Of a stretch of 64,000 nucleotides of DNA, positions 16,847-25,590 are shown piece after piece. Each line of letters begins with the position of its first letter. Within the stretch, counting starts at the first letter, position 1. The DNA comes from Ornithinimicrobium sufpigmenti (lineage in GTDB: Bacteria; Actinomycetota; Actinomycetes; Actinomycetales; Dermatophilaceae). The notes beneath the pieces were generated by a model, which had not been told where the DNA came from, did not search any database, and saw nothing but the letters and a program-made list of their open reading frames with translations. The DNA lies in contig NZ_CP036403.1 of NCBI RefSeq assembly GCF_004322775.1, positions 1,054,001 through 1,118,000 of the forward strand, given 5' to 3'. The position numbers and the translations under genes are program-made.

Positions 16847-18007
16847 ATGAGCGACTTCGACCTGTTCCGGATCAACGAGGACCACGAGGCGTTGCGCGAG
16901 GCGATCCGGGAGATTTCCGAGGAGCAGATCGCGCCGCACGCCGCGGACGTGGACGAGCAGGCGCGGTTCCCGCACGAGGCGCTCAAGGCGCTGGTGGCCA
17001 CCGACATGCAGGCCCCGCACATCGCCGAGGAGTACGACGGCGTGGGCGCTGACGCCCTGGCGACGTGCATCGTCATCGAGGAGGTGGCGCGGGTCTGCGC
17101 GAGCAGCTCGCTGATCCCGGCGGTGAACAAGCTGGGCACGATGCCGCTGATCCTGGCTGCCAGCGAGGAGGTCAAGGCCAAGTACCTGCCGCCGGTGGCG
17201 CGCGGTGAGGCGATGTTCTCCTACGGGCTCTCCGAGGCCGGCGCCGGCTCCGACACGGCCGGGATGACGTGCCGGGCGGTCGAGCAGCCGGATGGTTCCT
17301 GGGTCCTCAACGGGCAGAAGTCCTGGATCACCAATGCCGGGGAGTCCGAGTACTACACGGTGATGGCGGTCACCGACCCCGACGGTCCGCGGGGCCGCAA
17401 CGTGACCGCGTTCGTGGTGGAGAAGGACGACGAGGGGTTCACCTTCGGCGGCCTGGAGAAGAAGCTGGGCATCAAGGGCAGCCCCACCCGTGAGCTGCAC
17501 TTCGACAACTGCCGCATCCCCGGGGACCGGATGGTCGGCGGCCTGAACGAGGGGCTGAAGATCGCGCTGCGCACCCTGGACCACACGCGGGTCACCATCG
17601 GGGCGCAGGCGGTCGGGATCGCCCAGGGGGCGCTGGACGCGGCGGTGGCCTACGTCAAGGAGCGTCAGCAGTTCGGCAAGGCGATCGCGGAGTTCCAGGG
17701 TGTGCAGTTCATGCTCGCCGACATGGGGATGAAGCTGGAGGCGGCCCGGCAGATGGTCTACGTGGCTGCGGCGAAGTCCGAGCGGGGTGACGCGGACCTG
17801 CCGTTCTTCGGGGCGGCGGCCAAGTGCTACGCCTCGGACGCGGCGATGGAGATCACCACCGACGCGGTGCAGCTCTTCGGCGGCTACGGCTACACCAAGG
17901 ACTTCCCGGTCGAGCGGATGATGCGCGACGCCAAGATCACCCAGATCTACGAGGGCACCAACCAGGTCCAGCGCATCGTCATGGCCCGCCAGCTGCTCAA
18001 GGGCTGA
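16847..18007 (+). CDS. Acyl-CoA dehydrogenase
   Basis: A 386-residue FAD-dependent acyl-CoA dehydrogenase. Signature 1 (FSYGLSEAGAGSDTAGM) is near 125-141 and signature 2 (QLFGGYGYTKDFPVERMMRDAKITQIYEGTNQVQR) is near 343-377. The Glu in IYEGTNQ is the catalytic base. It introduces the alpha-beta double bond in acyl-CoA beta-oxidation, with electrons going to ETF. The sequence resembles actinobacterial FadE25-type enzymes. It probably works with the hydratase and SCOT genes nearby. Confidence 0.94.
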   Translation: MSDFDLFRINEDHEALREAIREISEEQIAPHAADVDEQARFPHEALKALVATDMQAPHIAEEYDGVGADALATCIVIEEVARVCASSSLIPAVNKLGTMPLILAASEEVKAKYLPPVARGEAMFSYGLSEAGAGSDTAGMTCRAVEQPDGSWVLNGQKSWITNAGESEYYTVMAVTDPDGPRGRNVTAFVVEKDDEGFTFGGLEKKLGIKGSPTRELHFDNCRIPGDRMVGGLNEGLKIALRTLDHTRVTIGAQAVGIAQGALDAAVAYVKERQQFGKAIAEFQGVQFMLADMGMKLEAARQMVYVAAAKSERGDADLPFFGAAAKCYASDAAMEITTDAVQLFGGYGYTKDFPVERMMRDAKITQIYEGTNQVQRIVMARQLLKG

Positions 18008-18014
18008 GGCGGAC

Positions 18015-18033
18015 GGCGCCCACCGGTGGCGCC
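18015..18033. terminator. GGCGCC hairpin between convergent genes
   Basis: GGCGCC, a seven-base loop (CACCGGT) and GGCGCC again form a 6-bp GC stem between the acyl-CoA dehydrogenase and the convergent kinase gene. No T-tract follows, so termination is plausible but unproven. Confidence 0.4.
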
Positions 18034-18072
18034 GGGCGTCGGTCCCTGCGGGGTCCGCCCGCGTGCCGCCGA

Positions 18073-19740
18073 CTACCGGTCGGCGGCGGGCGGGGCGTCG
18101 CGGGAGACGATCAGGGGGACCTCGTCCACCCGGTCCACCCGCAGCGTCTCGTCCTGGACGAAGACGTTCTGGCCGTAGCTGTAGGTCACCCGTGCGGTGA
18201 CGGTGGCCGTCCCGTCCGGGTTCTCGACCGCCTCCAGGCCCTCGACGTCCACGGAGCTGAGGTTGTCGGCGATGCCTGCGTCGATGTAGGCCGCCTCCGT
18301 GGTGAGCTCCCGGGCTGAGGCCAGCCCCTCCGTGAGCAGCCGGTCGTAGAACTCCTCGGCGAGCTCCTGCGCCTCCTCGGACCCCACGGCTGCCGTCTGC
18401 GCGGCCGTCCCCGAGGAGGTCGTCCCGGCCCCGTCGCCGGCCCGGACGTCCTCGGTGATGGTCCACACCAGCCAGCCGAGGGCTGCCAGCAGGGGCACGA
18501 CGAGCAGCCAGCCCAGCCACATCGCGGTGCGGCGTGGTCGCCGCTGCCCGGCCGTGCGGTGGTATGCCGCGCCCTCACCAGGCCGGGCCGGCCCACCCGG
18601 CCCGTACCCGTCCGACCGCGCCGCGCCCGCCGAGCGTGGTGGTTGACCCGAGCGGGCGGGTTCAGGGGAGCCGTGCCGTGGCCGGGAGCGGGGGATCGCG
18701 CGGGTCGAGTCGGCCGGCGGGACGGCCTGGGTCGGTTCGTGGGGCACGTGCGGTGCTCGCGCGACCGCGTCAGGAGTCTGTCGGCGGGCACCCTGGGACG
18801 GTCCGCCGTGGCGCGCCGCCACTGCGGCCGCCGCGGCCGAGCCGGCGCCGCCGCCGGGCCAGGTCGTCGGTCCGCGGCCGCCGCGGGCCACCGCCTCCAG
18901 CTCGCGGGCGGACCGGGCGGCGTCCCAGCGCGTGTCCGGGTCGGGGTCCAGCATCCCGGCGAGGACTGCCGTCAGCGGGCCGGCGTGCTCAGGAGGACGC
19001 GGCAGGTCCCGGGCGATCGTGTGCAGCTGGGCGACCGCGTTGGGCCGGTCCGGGAAGGGCTTGCGACCCTCCAGGGCGTAGTAGAGGGTGGCGCCGAGCG
19101 CCCACACGTCCGCAGCGGGGCTGGGGTCCTCCCCGCGGGCCAGCTCGGGGGAGAAGTAGGCGGCGGTACCGGAGACGAAGCCGGTCCGGGTCAGCTGGTG
19201 GTCCTCCTCCGCCCGCGCGATGCCGAAGTCGGTCAGCTTGGCGTCCCGACCACGCTCGTCCCGGAGCAGGACGTTGCCCGGCTTGACGTCGCGGTGCAGG
19301 ATGCCTGCCCCGTGCGCCGCGGCCAGGGCCGTCGCCAGCTGGGCACCGATCGTGGCGACCTGGTCCACGGGCAGCCGCCGGTCGCCCTCGAGCAGCTCGG
19401 CCAACGAGGGCCCCGGGATGTACTCCATGACGATCCACGGTGACCCGTCGTGCTCGAAGGCGTCGTAGACCCGCACGACGTTCTCGTGGGCCAGGGTGGC
19501 GCTGGTGCGGGCCTCCCGGAAGCCCCTGGTCAGCAGCACCTCGGTGTCGGCCTCCCCACTGACCCGCTTGAGCGTCACCTCGCGGCCGAGCTTCTCGTCG
19601 TGGGCCAGCCACACATGGCCCCCGCCGCCCTTGCCCAGGGTGCGGCGGATCCGGTAGCGGCCGGCGACCAGGCCCGGGTCCTCACCTACCGGGGTCTCGG
19701 AGGTGGTGGCCAGGTCGTCGGGGTCCTGCTGGTCGCTCAC
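18073..19740 (-). CDS. Membrane Ser/Thr protein kinase (PknB/PASTA-less type)
   Basis: A 555-residue kinase. The Gly loop LGKGGGGHVW is near 35-44, the ATP lysine near 58 (REVTLKRV), catalytic HRDVKPGN near 149-156 and DFG at 171-173. SGTAAYFSPE marks the activation-loop end. A Pro/Arg-rich linker leads to one transmembrane helix (WLGWLLVVPLLAALGWLVW, about 405-425) and an outer domain of about 125 residues without PASTA repeats. The GTG start overlaps the LCP gene stop (GTGA), so the kinase is coupled to a cell-wall ligase and probably senses envelope state. Confidence 0.92.
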   Translation of the reverse strand: MSDQQDPDDLATTSETPVGEDPGLVAGRYRIRRTLGKGGGGHVWLAHDEKLGREVTLKRVSGEADTEVLLTRGFREARTSATLAHENVVRVYDAFEHDGSPWIVMEYIPGPSLAELLEGDRRLPVDQVATIGAQLATALAAAHGAGILHRDVKPGNVLLRDERGRDAKLTDFGIARAEEDHQLTRTGFVSGTAAYFSPELARGEDPSPAADVWALGATLYYALEGRKPFPDRPNAVAQLHTIARDLPRPPEHAGPLTAVLAGMLDPDPDTRWDAARSARELEAVARGGRGPTTWPGGGAGSAAAAAVAARHGGPSQGARRQTPDAVARAPHVPHEPTQAVPPADSTRAIPRSRPRHGSPEPARSGQPPRSAGAARSDGYGPGGPARPGEGAAYHRTAGQRRPRRTAMWLGWLLVVPLLAALGWLVWTITEDVRAGDGAGTTSSGTAAQTAAVGSEEAQELAEEFYDRLLTEGLASARELTTEAAYIDAGIADNLSSVDVEGLEAVENPDGTATVTARVTYSYGQNVFVQDETLRVDRVDEVPLIVSRDAPPAADR

Positions 19741-21092
19741 GGGTCCACGGTCACCTGGTCGCCGTTGCGCAGCGCGGTGAACAGTGCCGAGGCGCCCTGC
19801 TCGTCCCACAGCACCGTGCTGCCCACGTTGGTCGGGTAGTCCGCGTCGGCGACGGGCACCGTCGTCGAGGTGCCCGAGCCGGAGGAGACGGCGCGCATCG
19901 CCAGCGCCATGCGCCCCGCCTCGAACATCGAGGTGTTCTCCCCGAAGCTCAGCGAGTCACCGGTCGCGGTGCCCACCTGGTGCAGCCGGACCGGGTTGAG
20001 CAGGGTGGCCGGGCTCGCCATCCGCTGCACCAGGGCGGAGAGGAACTCCCGCTGCCGCTCGACCCGGCCCAGGTCCCCCCGCGGGTCGCTGTAGCGCATG
20101 CGGACGTAGCCCAGCGCCTCGCCCCCGGTGAGCTCCTGGCAGCCGGCCGGTAGGTCGAGGTGGGCACGGGTGTCCTGGATGGGCGCGTCCAGGCACATCT
20201 CCACACCACCCACCTCCTCCACGACATTGACGAAACCGCCGAAGCCGATCTCCAGGTAACCGTCGATCCGCAGTCCTGTCGACTGCTCGACGGTGTCGAC
20301 CAGCAGCTCGGGGCCGCCGAAGTTGTGCGCCGAGTTGAGCTTCTGCCAGCCGTGGTCCCGCACCTCGACGTAGCTGTCCCGGGGCAGGCTGACCAGCGTC
20401 GGGTCGCCGAACCCGGGCACGTGCAGCAGCATGACGGTGTCCGCGCGGTGCCCCTCCGTGTAGCCGGTCGCGAACTCGCTGCGCTGGTCGTTCGTCAGCT
20501 CCTCGCGAGAGTCGGTGCCGACCAGCAGGTAGTTCGCGCCGGCCGAGGCGGCCGGTCGGTCGCCGGCGTCCGGTGTGGCGTCCACACGGTTGATATTGCC
20601 CCAGATCATCGCGACGACCACGACCATCGTGACCAGGTAGGCGACCAGGAGCAGGGCCAGCAGGACGATGAACCGACGCAGCCGGTAGCGCGGACGGCGA
20701 CGACGCGGCGGGCGCGCGGTGGCCGGGGCCGCGCCACCGCGGGGCGGCCGGGCTCGGCCCTCGGCATAGCTGTCGTCGTCGGCATAGCTGTCGTCGTCGT
20801 AGTTCTCGTAGTTCTCGTAGTTCTTCTGGCCCCCAGCACGACGGGCACCACGCGCGTCATGACCCGCGCCCCGCCCTCGGCCGTCGACAGAGCGGTCGTC
20901 GCGGCCCCCCGGCCGGGGCGCGCGGGGGATCAGCTGCGTCTCGTCGTAGCGGTCCTGCTCACCCCTGCCGCCGCGCGGCTGACGGGGGATGAGCTGGGTC
21001 TCGTCCTGGGCGTCGGACCGGCGGTCCCGCCCGCCATCGCGCGGGGTGCGCGGCACAGGGCGGGTCCAGTCGTCTTCCGGTCGGTTCGCCAC
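19737..21092 (-). CDS. LytR-CpsA-Psr (LCP) family wall-polymer ligase
   Basis: A 451-residue membrane protein. A long disordered N-terminus, rich in Arg/Asp/Tyr with two DETQLIPR motifs and small tandem repeats, precedes one helix (RFIVLLALLLVAYLVTMVVVV). The LCP domain shows LVGTDSRE, RADTVMLLHV, SLPRDSYVEV, KLNSAHNFGG and GYVRMRYSDPRGDLGR VERQ blocks with the expected Arg and Asp residues. LCP enzymes attach teichoic-acid or arabinogalactan-type polymers to peptidoglycan. The start is GTG 21092, supported by TAGGCT eight bases upstream. The DETQLIPR threonines could be targets of the adjacent kinase (inference). Confidence 0.92.
   Translation of the reverse strand: MANRPEDDWTRPVPRTPRDGGRDRRSDAQDETQLIPRQPRGGRGEQDRYDETQLIPRAPRPGGRDDRSVDGRGRGAGHDARGARRAGGQKNYENYENYDDDSYADDDSYAEGRARPPRGGAAPATARPPRRRRPRYRLRRFIVLLALLLVAYLVTMVVVVAMIWGNINRVDATPDAGDRPAASAGANYLLVGTDSREELTNDQRSEFATGYTEGHRADTVMLLHVPGFGDPTLVSLPRDSYVEVRDHGWQKLNSAHNFGGPELLVDTVEQSTGLRIDGYLEIGFGGFVNVVEEVGGVEMCLDAPIQDTRAHLDLPAGCQELTGGEALGYVRMRYSDPRGDLGRVERQREFLSALVQRMASPATLLNPVRLHQVGTATGDSLSFGENTSMFEAGRMALAMRAVSSGSGTSTTVPVADADYPTNVGSTVLWDEQGASALFTALRNGDQVTVDP
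20763..20825 (-). repeat. Coding microrepeats in the LCP gene N-terminus
   Basis: An 18-base unit (20763-20780) is repeated exactly at 20781-20798, and a 9-base unit follows three times (20799-20825). In protein terms these are two DDDSYA units and three NYE-like units in the disordered cytoplasmic tail. Confidence 0.8.
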
Positions 21093-21100
21093 GGGCCGAC

Positions 21101-21106
21101 AGCCTA
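21101..21106 (-). promoter_or_regulatory. Predicted -10 box (TAGGCT) for the LCP-kinase operon
   Basis: It ends eight bases before GTG 21092 on the minus strand and supports that start over more upstream codons. Confidence 0.45.
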
Positions 21107-21173
21107 GGCCAGTCACCTTGCCGACTCCTGAAAGCGGCACCCGCCCGCGTGCCTTCGCCCACCGACCGGGCGA

Positions 21174-21179
21174 TAGCCT
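21174..21179 (+). promoter_or_regulatory. Predicted -10 box (TAGCCT) for the glycosyltransferase gene
   Basis: Seven bases separate it from GTG 21187, predicting a leaderless transcript. Confidence 0.5.
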
Positions 21180-21186
21180 CGCCGTC

Positions 21187-22230
21187 GTGACCCAGGCAGC
21201 CGGCAGCACCGCATACCCGCCCGTCTCGGTGATCATGCCCATCCTCAACGAGGAGGCCCACCTGGCCGAGGCGGTGGGCTCGGTGCTTGCACAGGACTAC
21301 CCCGGGGGTATGGAGGTGGTGGTCGCGGTCGGTCCGAGCCGGGACCGCACCCGTGAGGTGGCGGAGGAGCTGGCCGCGGACGACCCCCGTGTCGTGGTCG
21401 TCGACAACCCGACGGGCCGCACGCCCGACGGTCTCAACGCGGCCCTGGCGGTGACCAGCCACGAGGTCGTGGTGCGGATGGACGGCCACGGGGTGCTCGG
21501 CGACGGGTACGTGCGCCGGGCCGTGGAGGTGCTCGAGGAGACCGGCGCGGCCAACGTCGGGGGCCTGATGCTGGCCGAGGGCACCAACGACATGCAGCAG
21601 GCGGTGGCGGTCGCCATGCGCTCGCCGCTGGGGATGGGCGGGGCGCGGTTCCACGTCGGCGGGCGGCCCGGTCCGGCGGAGACCGTCTACCTGGGCGTCT
21701 TCCGCCGCTCGTGGCTGCGGCAGGTGGGCGGCTACGACCCGGCCTACGCGCGGGCCCAGGACTGGGAGATGAACCACCGGATCCGCAAGGCCGGGGGCGT
21801 GGTCTGGTTCACCCCCGAGCTCACGGTCACCTATCGGCCGCGCGGCACGCTGCGCGAGCTGGCCCGCCAGTTCTACCGCACGGGCCGCTGGCGGCGGCAG
21901 GTGATGCGCCAGCACCGCGACACGGTCAGCGCCCGCTACCTGGCGCCCCCGGTGGCGGTGGCGGCCCTGGCGACGGGTGCCGTCGGGGGTCTGGTGTGGC
22001 GGCCCCTCTGGCTGCTGCCGGCAGGGTATGCCGCGGCGATCACCGTGGGCGGGGCCTGGATCGCCCGGGACCAGCCCGCCGGTGTGCTGCTGCGGATGCC
22101 GCCGGTGCTGGCGACGATGCACCTGACCTGGGGCGCCGGCTTCCTCCGGGGCCCCGAGCCAGCACCTGAGCCGGCGCTCAGCCCCGGGTCGGCGGGGTCG
22201 CCGCCGGCGTGGGCTCGTCGACGGCGATGA
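21187..22230 (+). CDS. Family 2 glycosyltransferase (ExoA-like)
   Basis: A 347-residue inverting glycosyltransferase. The N-terminal GT-A fold shows [26 protein letters not shown] near 14-39, [18 protein letters not shown], then VVVRMDGHG in place of the usual Dx[24 protein letters not shown] near 180-202 contains the catalytic ED-like block (QDWEMN), followed by a basic [17 protein letters not shown] segment. Two C-terminal transmembrane helices follow. It probably adds sugars to an exopolysaccharide or wall polymer, next to the LCP ligase. Its last 53 bases overlap the convergent scoB gene. Confidence 0.9.
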   Translation: MTQAAGSTAYPPVSVIMPILNEEAHLAEAVGSVLAQDYPGGMEVVVAVGPSRDRTREVAEELAADDPRVVVVDNPTGRTPDGLNAALAVTSHEVVVRMDGHGVLGDGYVRRAVEVLEETGAANVGGLMLAEGTNDMQQAVAVAMRSPLGMGGARFHVGGRPGPAETVYLGVFRRSWLRQVGGYDPAYARAQDWEMNHRIRKAGGVVWFTPELTVTYRPRGTLRELARQFYRTGRWRRQVMRQHRDTVSARYLAPPVAVAALATGAVGGLVWRPLWLLPAGYAAAITVGGAWIARDQPAGVLLRMPPVLATMHLTWGAGFLRGPEPAPEPALSPGSAGSPPAWARRRR

Positions 22231-22852
22231 CGAGCTCGGGCTCGGTCTTCTCCACGACCTCCTCGACGGTGACGCCGGGCGCGACCTCCCGGAGCACCAG
22301 GCCGTCGGGGGTGACGTCGATGACGGCCAGGTCGGTGATGATCCGCTGGACCACCTGCAGCCCGGTGATCGGCAGGTCGCACTCGTTCTTGATCTTGTAG
22401 GAGCCGTCCTTGGCGACGTGGTCCATGAGCACCACGACCTTCTTGGCGCCCATGACCAGGTCCATCGCGCCGCCCATGCCCTTGACCATCTTGCCGGGGA
22501 TCATCCAGTTGGCGATGTCGCCCGCCGCCGAGACCTGCATGGCGCCGAGGATGGCCGCGTCGACCTTGCCGCCCCGGATCATCCCGAAGCTGGTCGCGGA
22601 GTCGAAGAAGCTGGCGCCCGGACGCAGCGTCACGGTCTCCTTGCCGGCGTTGATGAGGTCGGGGTCCTCCTCCCCGTCGTAGGGGTAGGCCCCCACGCCG
22701 AGGATGCCGTTCTCGGACTGCAGCACCAGCTCGACGTCCTCCGGGACGTAGTTGGGCACGAGGGTGGGCATGCCGATGCCCAGGTTGACGTAGTCGCCGT
22801 CCTTGAGCTCGGCCGCGGCGCGCGCGGCCATCTCCTCACGGGTCAGTGCCAT
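22178..22852 (-). CDS. scoB: 3-oxoacid CoA-transferase subunit B
   Basis: A 224-residue SCOT beta subunit. It has [18 protein letters not shown] near 18-34 and the catalytic glutamate in [10 protein letters not shown] near residue 47. [25 protein letters not shown] and [20 protein letters not shown] are typical. With subunit A it exchanges CoA between succinyl-CoA and acetoacetate or 3-oxoadipate. The start lies four bases after the subunit A stop. The C-terminus is extended and overlaps the convergent glycosyltransferase gene. Confidence 0.94.
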   Translation of the reverse strand: MALTREEMAARAAAELKDGDYVNLGIGMPTLVPNYVPEDVELVLQSENGILGVGAYPYDGEEDPDLINAGKETVTLRPGASFFDSATSFGMIRGGKVDAAILGAMQVSAAGDIANWMIPGKMVKGMGGAMDLVMGAKKVVVLMDHVAKDGSYKIKNECDLPITGLQVVQRIITDLAVIDVTPDGLVLREVAPGVTVEEVVEKTEPELVIAVDEPTPAATPPTRG

Positions 22853-22855
22853 GGC

Positions 22856-23656
22856 TCAGGCCTCCTGGTCGGTGCGGGCGGCGGGTCGGGGTCCGCGGGT
22901 GGTGCGCTTCTCGATGTCCTTCGCACGCGCCTGCTCGGGGGTGAGCACGAGCACGCGGTGGACGTAGATGCCGGGCAGGTGCACCTCGTCCGGGTCGATC
23001 TCGCCGGGCTCGACGAGCTCCTCGACCTCGGCGACCGCGATGTCCGCGGCCATGGCGCACAGCGGGTTGAAGTTGCGGGCGGCCTTGTTGAACACCAGGT
23101 TGCCGTGCCGGTCGGCCTTGGCGGCCCGGACCAGCCCGAAGTCGGCGAAGATGGAGTCCTCGAGCACGTAGTCCCGGGCGGTGCCGCGGACGTCGAACTC
23201 CCGCTTCTCCTTGGCCGGCGACTCCTTGACGATGGTGCCGTCGCTGTCGTAGCGCCACGGCATACCGCCCTCGGACACCTGCGAGCCCACACCGGTGGGG
23301 GTGAAGAAGGCGGGGATGCCGGCGCCGGCGGCCCGCATCTTCTCGGCCAGCGTGCCCTGCGGGGTCAGCTCGACCTCCAGCTCGCCGGAGAGGTACTGCC
23401 GGGCGAACTCCTTGTTCTCCCCGACGTAGGACGCGACCACGCGCCGGATGCGGTGCTGCTCCAGCAGCAGGCCAAGCCCGGCGCCGTCGACGCCACAGTT
23501 GTTGGAGACGACCTCCAGGTCGGTGGTGCCCCGGGCGAGCACCTCGCGGATGAGCACGGTCGGGATACCGGAGAGCCCGAAACCACCCACCGTGACGGTC
23601 ATACCGTCGGCGAGGCCCTCGAGCGCCTCCTTCGCAGAAGCGACGACTTTGTCCAT
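22856..23656 (-). CDS. scoA: 3-oxoacid CoA-transferase subunit A
   Basis: A 266-residue SCOT alpha subunit with the CoA-binding GGFGLSGIP loop near 25-33, the EVVSNNCGVDGAGLGLLL block near 48-65, and FFTPTGVGSQVSEGG near 114-128. KADRHGNLVFNKAARNFNP follows. It starts at ATG 23656 six bases after TAGGGT, so the scoA-scoB mRNA is predicted to be leaderless. Given the PAA genes nearby, 3-oxoacyl-CoA or ketone-body use is likely, though which substrate is not visible. Confidence 0.94.
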   Translation of the reverse strand: MDKVVASAKEALEGLADGMTVTVGGFGLSGIPTVLIREVLARGTTDLEVVSNNCGVDGAGLGLLLEQHRIRRVVASYVGENKEFARQYLSGELEVELTPQGTLAEKMRAAGAGIPAFFTPTGVGSQVSEGGMPWRYDSDGTIVKESPAKEKREFDVRGTARDYVLEDSIFADFGLVRAAKADRHGNLVFNKAARNFNPLCAMAADIAVAEVEELVEPGEIDPDEVHLPGIYVHRVLVLTPEQARAKDIEKRTTRGPRPAARTDQEA

Positions 23657-23662
23657 GGCCCG

Positions 23663-23668
23663 ACCCTA
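23663..23668 (-). promoter_or_regulatory. Predicted -10 box (TAGGGT) for scoA-scoB
   Basis: Six bases separate it from ATG 23656 on the minus strand. Confidence 0.55.
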
Positions 23669-23685
23669 CAAGGGGTGGCCGACGC

Positions 23686-24432
23686 TCAGGCGGGGCCCTC
23701 CCCGGCTCGCGCCGTGGTCGCGCAGCGGGCGTCGACACCCTCCGCGGTCATCCGGGTGTCCTCCGGTCCGGGCTGGGGACCGCGGACCAGGACGGCGGAC
23801 CCGTCCAGGTGCATCAGCTGCAGCACCTGGCGCACGAACAGGCCGCGGTCCTGCGTGGTGACCAGCGCCCGCGAGCCCTCCGGCACCGGGGGCAAGCCCT
23901 CCAGGAGGTCGGTGAAGCTCACCCGCTCGCCGGCCGTGACCAGCGCGATGTCGTCGCTGTCCGCCTCGTCCCAGGCGGCGAACTCGTCGGCGTAGGTGGC
24001 CAGCTCGGCGGCCTCGTCCATCACGCCGGAGCGCAGCTCGCGCCCGAAGTCGCGGGCCAGCGCCGGCAGCGCGACGGCGACCACCTCGTCGCAGTCCTCG
24101 GCCAGCTCGCCGTCGGGGTCCGTCGTGAGCAGGACGTCGGCCCCCTCGTGGGTGTCGACGGTCAGCGTGGCACCGACCGACCAGACCGCGAGGGCCCAGT
24201 AGGCCAGCCGCCAGTGCGGGGCTGGCAGGTCGACCAGGACCACGGAGCCGGGCTGCACGTCGAGCCCCTCCTGGAGGGCGTTCGCCGCCTTGGCGACCCA
24301 GTTGGCCAGGACGGCCCGGGAGAGCTCGATCCGCTCGCCGGTGCCGTCGGGGGTGTCGTCGTAGTAGGTCAGCGCGGGTCGCGTCGCGTCACGGGCGACG
24401 GCCTGGCTCAGGACCTGGGCAGGCATGTGCAC
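23686..24432 (-). CDS. TIGR03089 family protein (truncated acyl-adenylate-forming fold)
   Basis: A protein of about 248 residues matching the actinobacterial TIGR03089 family. It resembles the N-terminal part of AMP-binding enzymes: ALTYYDDTPDGTGERIELSRAVLANWVAKAANAL near 18-50, then GSVVLVDLPAPHWRLAYWALAVWSVGATL near 60-90. The ATP-binding P-loop and C-terminal lid of true ligases are absent, so it is not expected to activate acids. Its role is unknown. GTG 24432 is preferred because TACGGT ends seven bases upstream; ATG 24426 is the alternative. Confidence 0.85.
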   Translation of the reverse strand: MHMPAQVLSQAVARDATRPALTYYDDTPDGTGERIELSRAVLANWVAKAANALQEGLDVQPGSVVLVDLPAPHWRLAYWALAVWSVGATLTVDTHEGADVLLTTDPDGELAEDCDEVVAVALPALARDFGRELRSGVMDEAAELATYADEFAAWDEADSDDIALVTAGERVSFTDLLEGLPPVPEGSRALVTTQDRGLFVRQVLQLMHLDGSAVLVRGPQPGPEDTRMTAEGVDARCATTARAGEGPA

Positions 24433-24439
24433 GGCCCCC

Positions 24440-24445
24440 ACCGTA
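24440..24445 (-). promoter_or_regulatory. Predicted -10 box (TACGGT) for the TIGR03089 gene
   Basis: Seven bases separate it from GTG 24432, which decides that start. Confidence 0.45.
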
Positions 24446-24492
24446 GCCGCTGCACTTGCACCGGGGGCGGTGCAGGGGCAGGCTGGGGCGCC

Positions 24493-25470
24493 GTGACCAC
24501 CCCAGGACCGAGCCGGCGAGGCCCGCACCGGGCACCGCAGGCCGGTTCCTCCGGTGCCCGCCGCAGGGTCTGGCGGCCGGGGGCGGCCGTCGACATCGGG
24601 GCCATCTGGGGGCCGTTGCGGCGCGGGGCTGGGGATCCTTGCTGGGTCGTCACCGGCGGGGCGCTGTGGCGCGGGCTCCGCACGCCCGAGGGCCCGGCCA
24701 CGCTCCGGGTGGTCACCCACGCCACGGACGGCCTGGTCGAGGCGCACGCCTGGGGGGCGGGCGCGGACTGGGTGCTGGGCCACCTGCCGCTGATGCTCGG
24801 CGAGGAGGACGACGCGGCCGGGTTCGTGGCTCACCACGAGAGGGTCGCCCTGGCGCTGCGCCGGCATCCGGGCTGGCGCGTCCCCCGCACCACCCTGGTC
24901 ATGGAGTCCCTCGTGCCCGCCGTCGTCGAGCAGAAGGTCACGGGGCAGGAGGCGTTCGGGGGCTGGGGGCGCATCGTGCGCCGCTACGGCGACCTCGCGC
25001 CCGGCCCGGGCGGTGCCCTGGGGATGCGGGTGCCGCCCTCCGGCGAGCAGCTGGCGGCGATCCCCTCCTGGGGCTGGCTCCGCGCCGGCGTCAGCCCGCA
25101 ACGCTCGGACACGGTGGCGCGGGTGGCGCGGGTGGCCGCGCGGCTGGAGGAGACGTCGGGTATGCCGTTGCCCCAGGCCCGCCGCCGGCTGGTGAGCATC
25201 CCGGGCGTGGGGGTCTGGACCGCGGCCGAGACGGCGCAGCGCGCGCTGGGTGACGCCGACGCGGTGAGCTTCGGCGACTACCACGTCGCCGCCAACATCG
25301 GGTGGGCGCTGACGGGGCGTCCTGTGGACGACTACGGGCTGGTCGAGGTCCTGCGTCCCTACGCCGGCCACCGCTACCGGGTGCAGCGGCTCCTGCAGCT
25401 GGATGGCGCGATGCGGCCCCGACGGGGACCGAGGATGGCTCCGCGCGGGCACCTGCCGGTCACCCGCTGA
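24493..25470 (+). CDS. DNA-3-methyladenine glycosylase II-like protein (AlkA/HhH-GPD)
   Basis: A 325-residue HhH-GPD protein. A beta-rich N-terminal domain of about 110 residues precedes the helical core with LVPAVVEQKVTGQEAFGGWGRIV near 140-162. The helix-hairpin-helix is LVSIPGVGVWTAAE near 234-247 and the catalytic Asp is about residue 262 in VSFGDYHVA. It removes alkylated bases. Start GTG 24493 has CAGGCT eight bases upstream, a weaker version of the leaderless box. It is divergent from the TIGR03089 gene. Confidence 0.9.
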   Translation: MTTPGPSRRGPHRAPQAGSSGARRRVWRPGAAVDIGAIWGPLRRGAGDPCWVVTGGALWRGLRTPEGPATLRVVTHATDGLVEAHAWGAGADWVLGHLPLMLGEEDDAAGFVAHHERVALALRRHPGWRVPRTTLVMESLVPAVVEQKVTGQEAFGGWGRIVRRYGDLAPGPGGALGMRVPPSGEQLAAIPSWGWLRAGVSPQRSDTVARVARVAARLEETSGMPLPQARRRLVSIPGVGVWTAAETAQRALGDADAVSFGDYHVAANIGWALTGRPVDDYGLVEVLRPYAGHRYRVQRLLQLDGAMRPRRGPRMAPRGHLPVTR

Positions 25471-25590
25471 CGCGACCGTCGACGCGCGCCGGTGGGGGCA
25501 CCCGCCGTCTTCCCGCCGAGGCGGGGTCACTCAGATTCTGCGCGTGAGGCGCCGCTGGTCCAGCCGCGGCCCTGGGGCCAGGGGTCGGGC

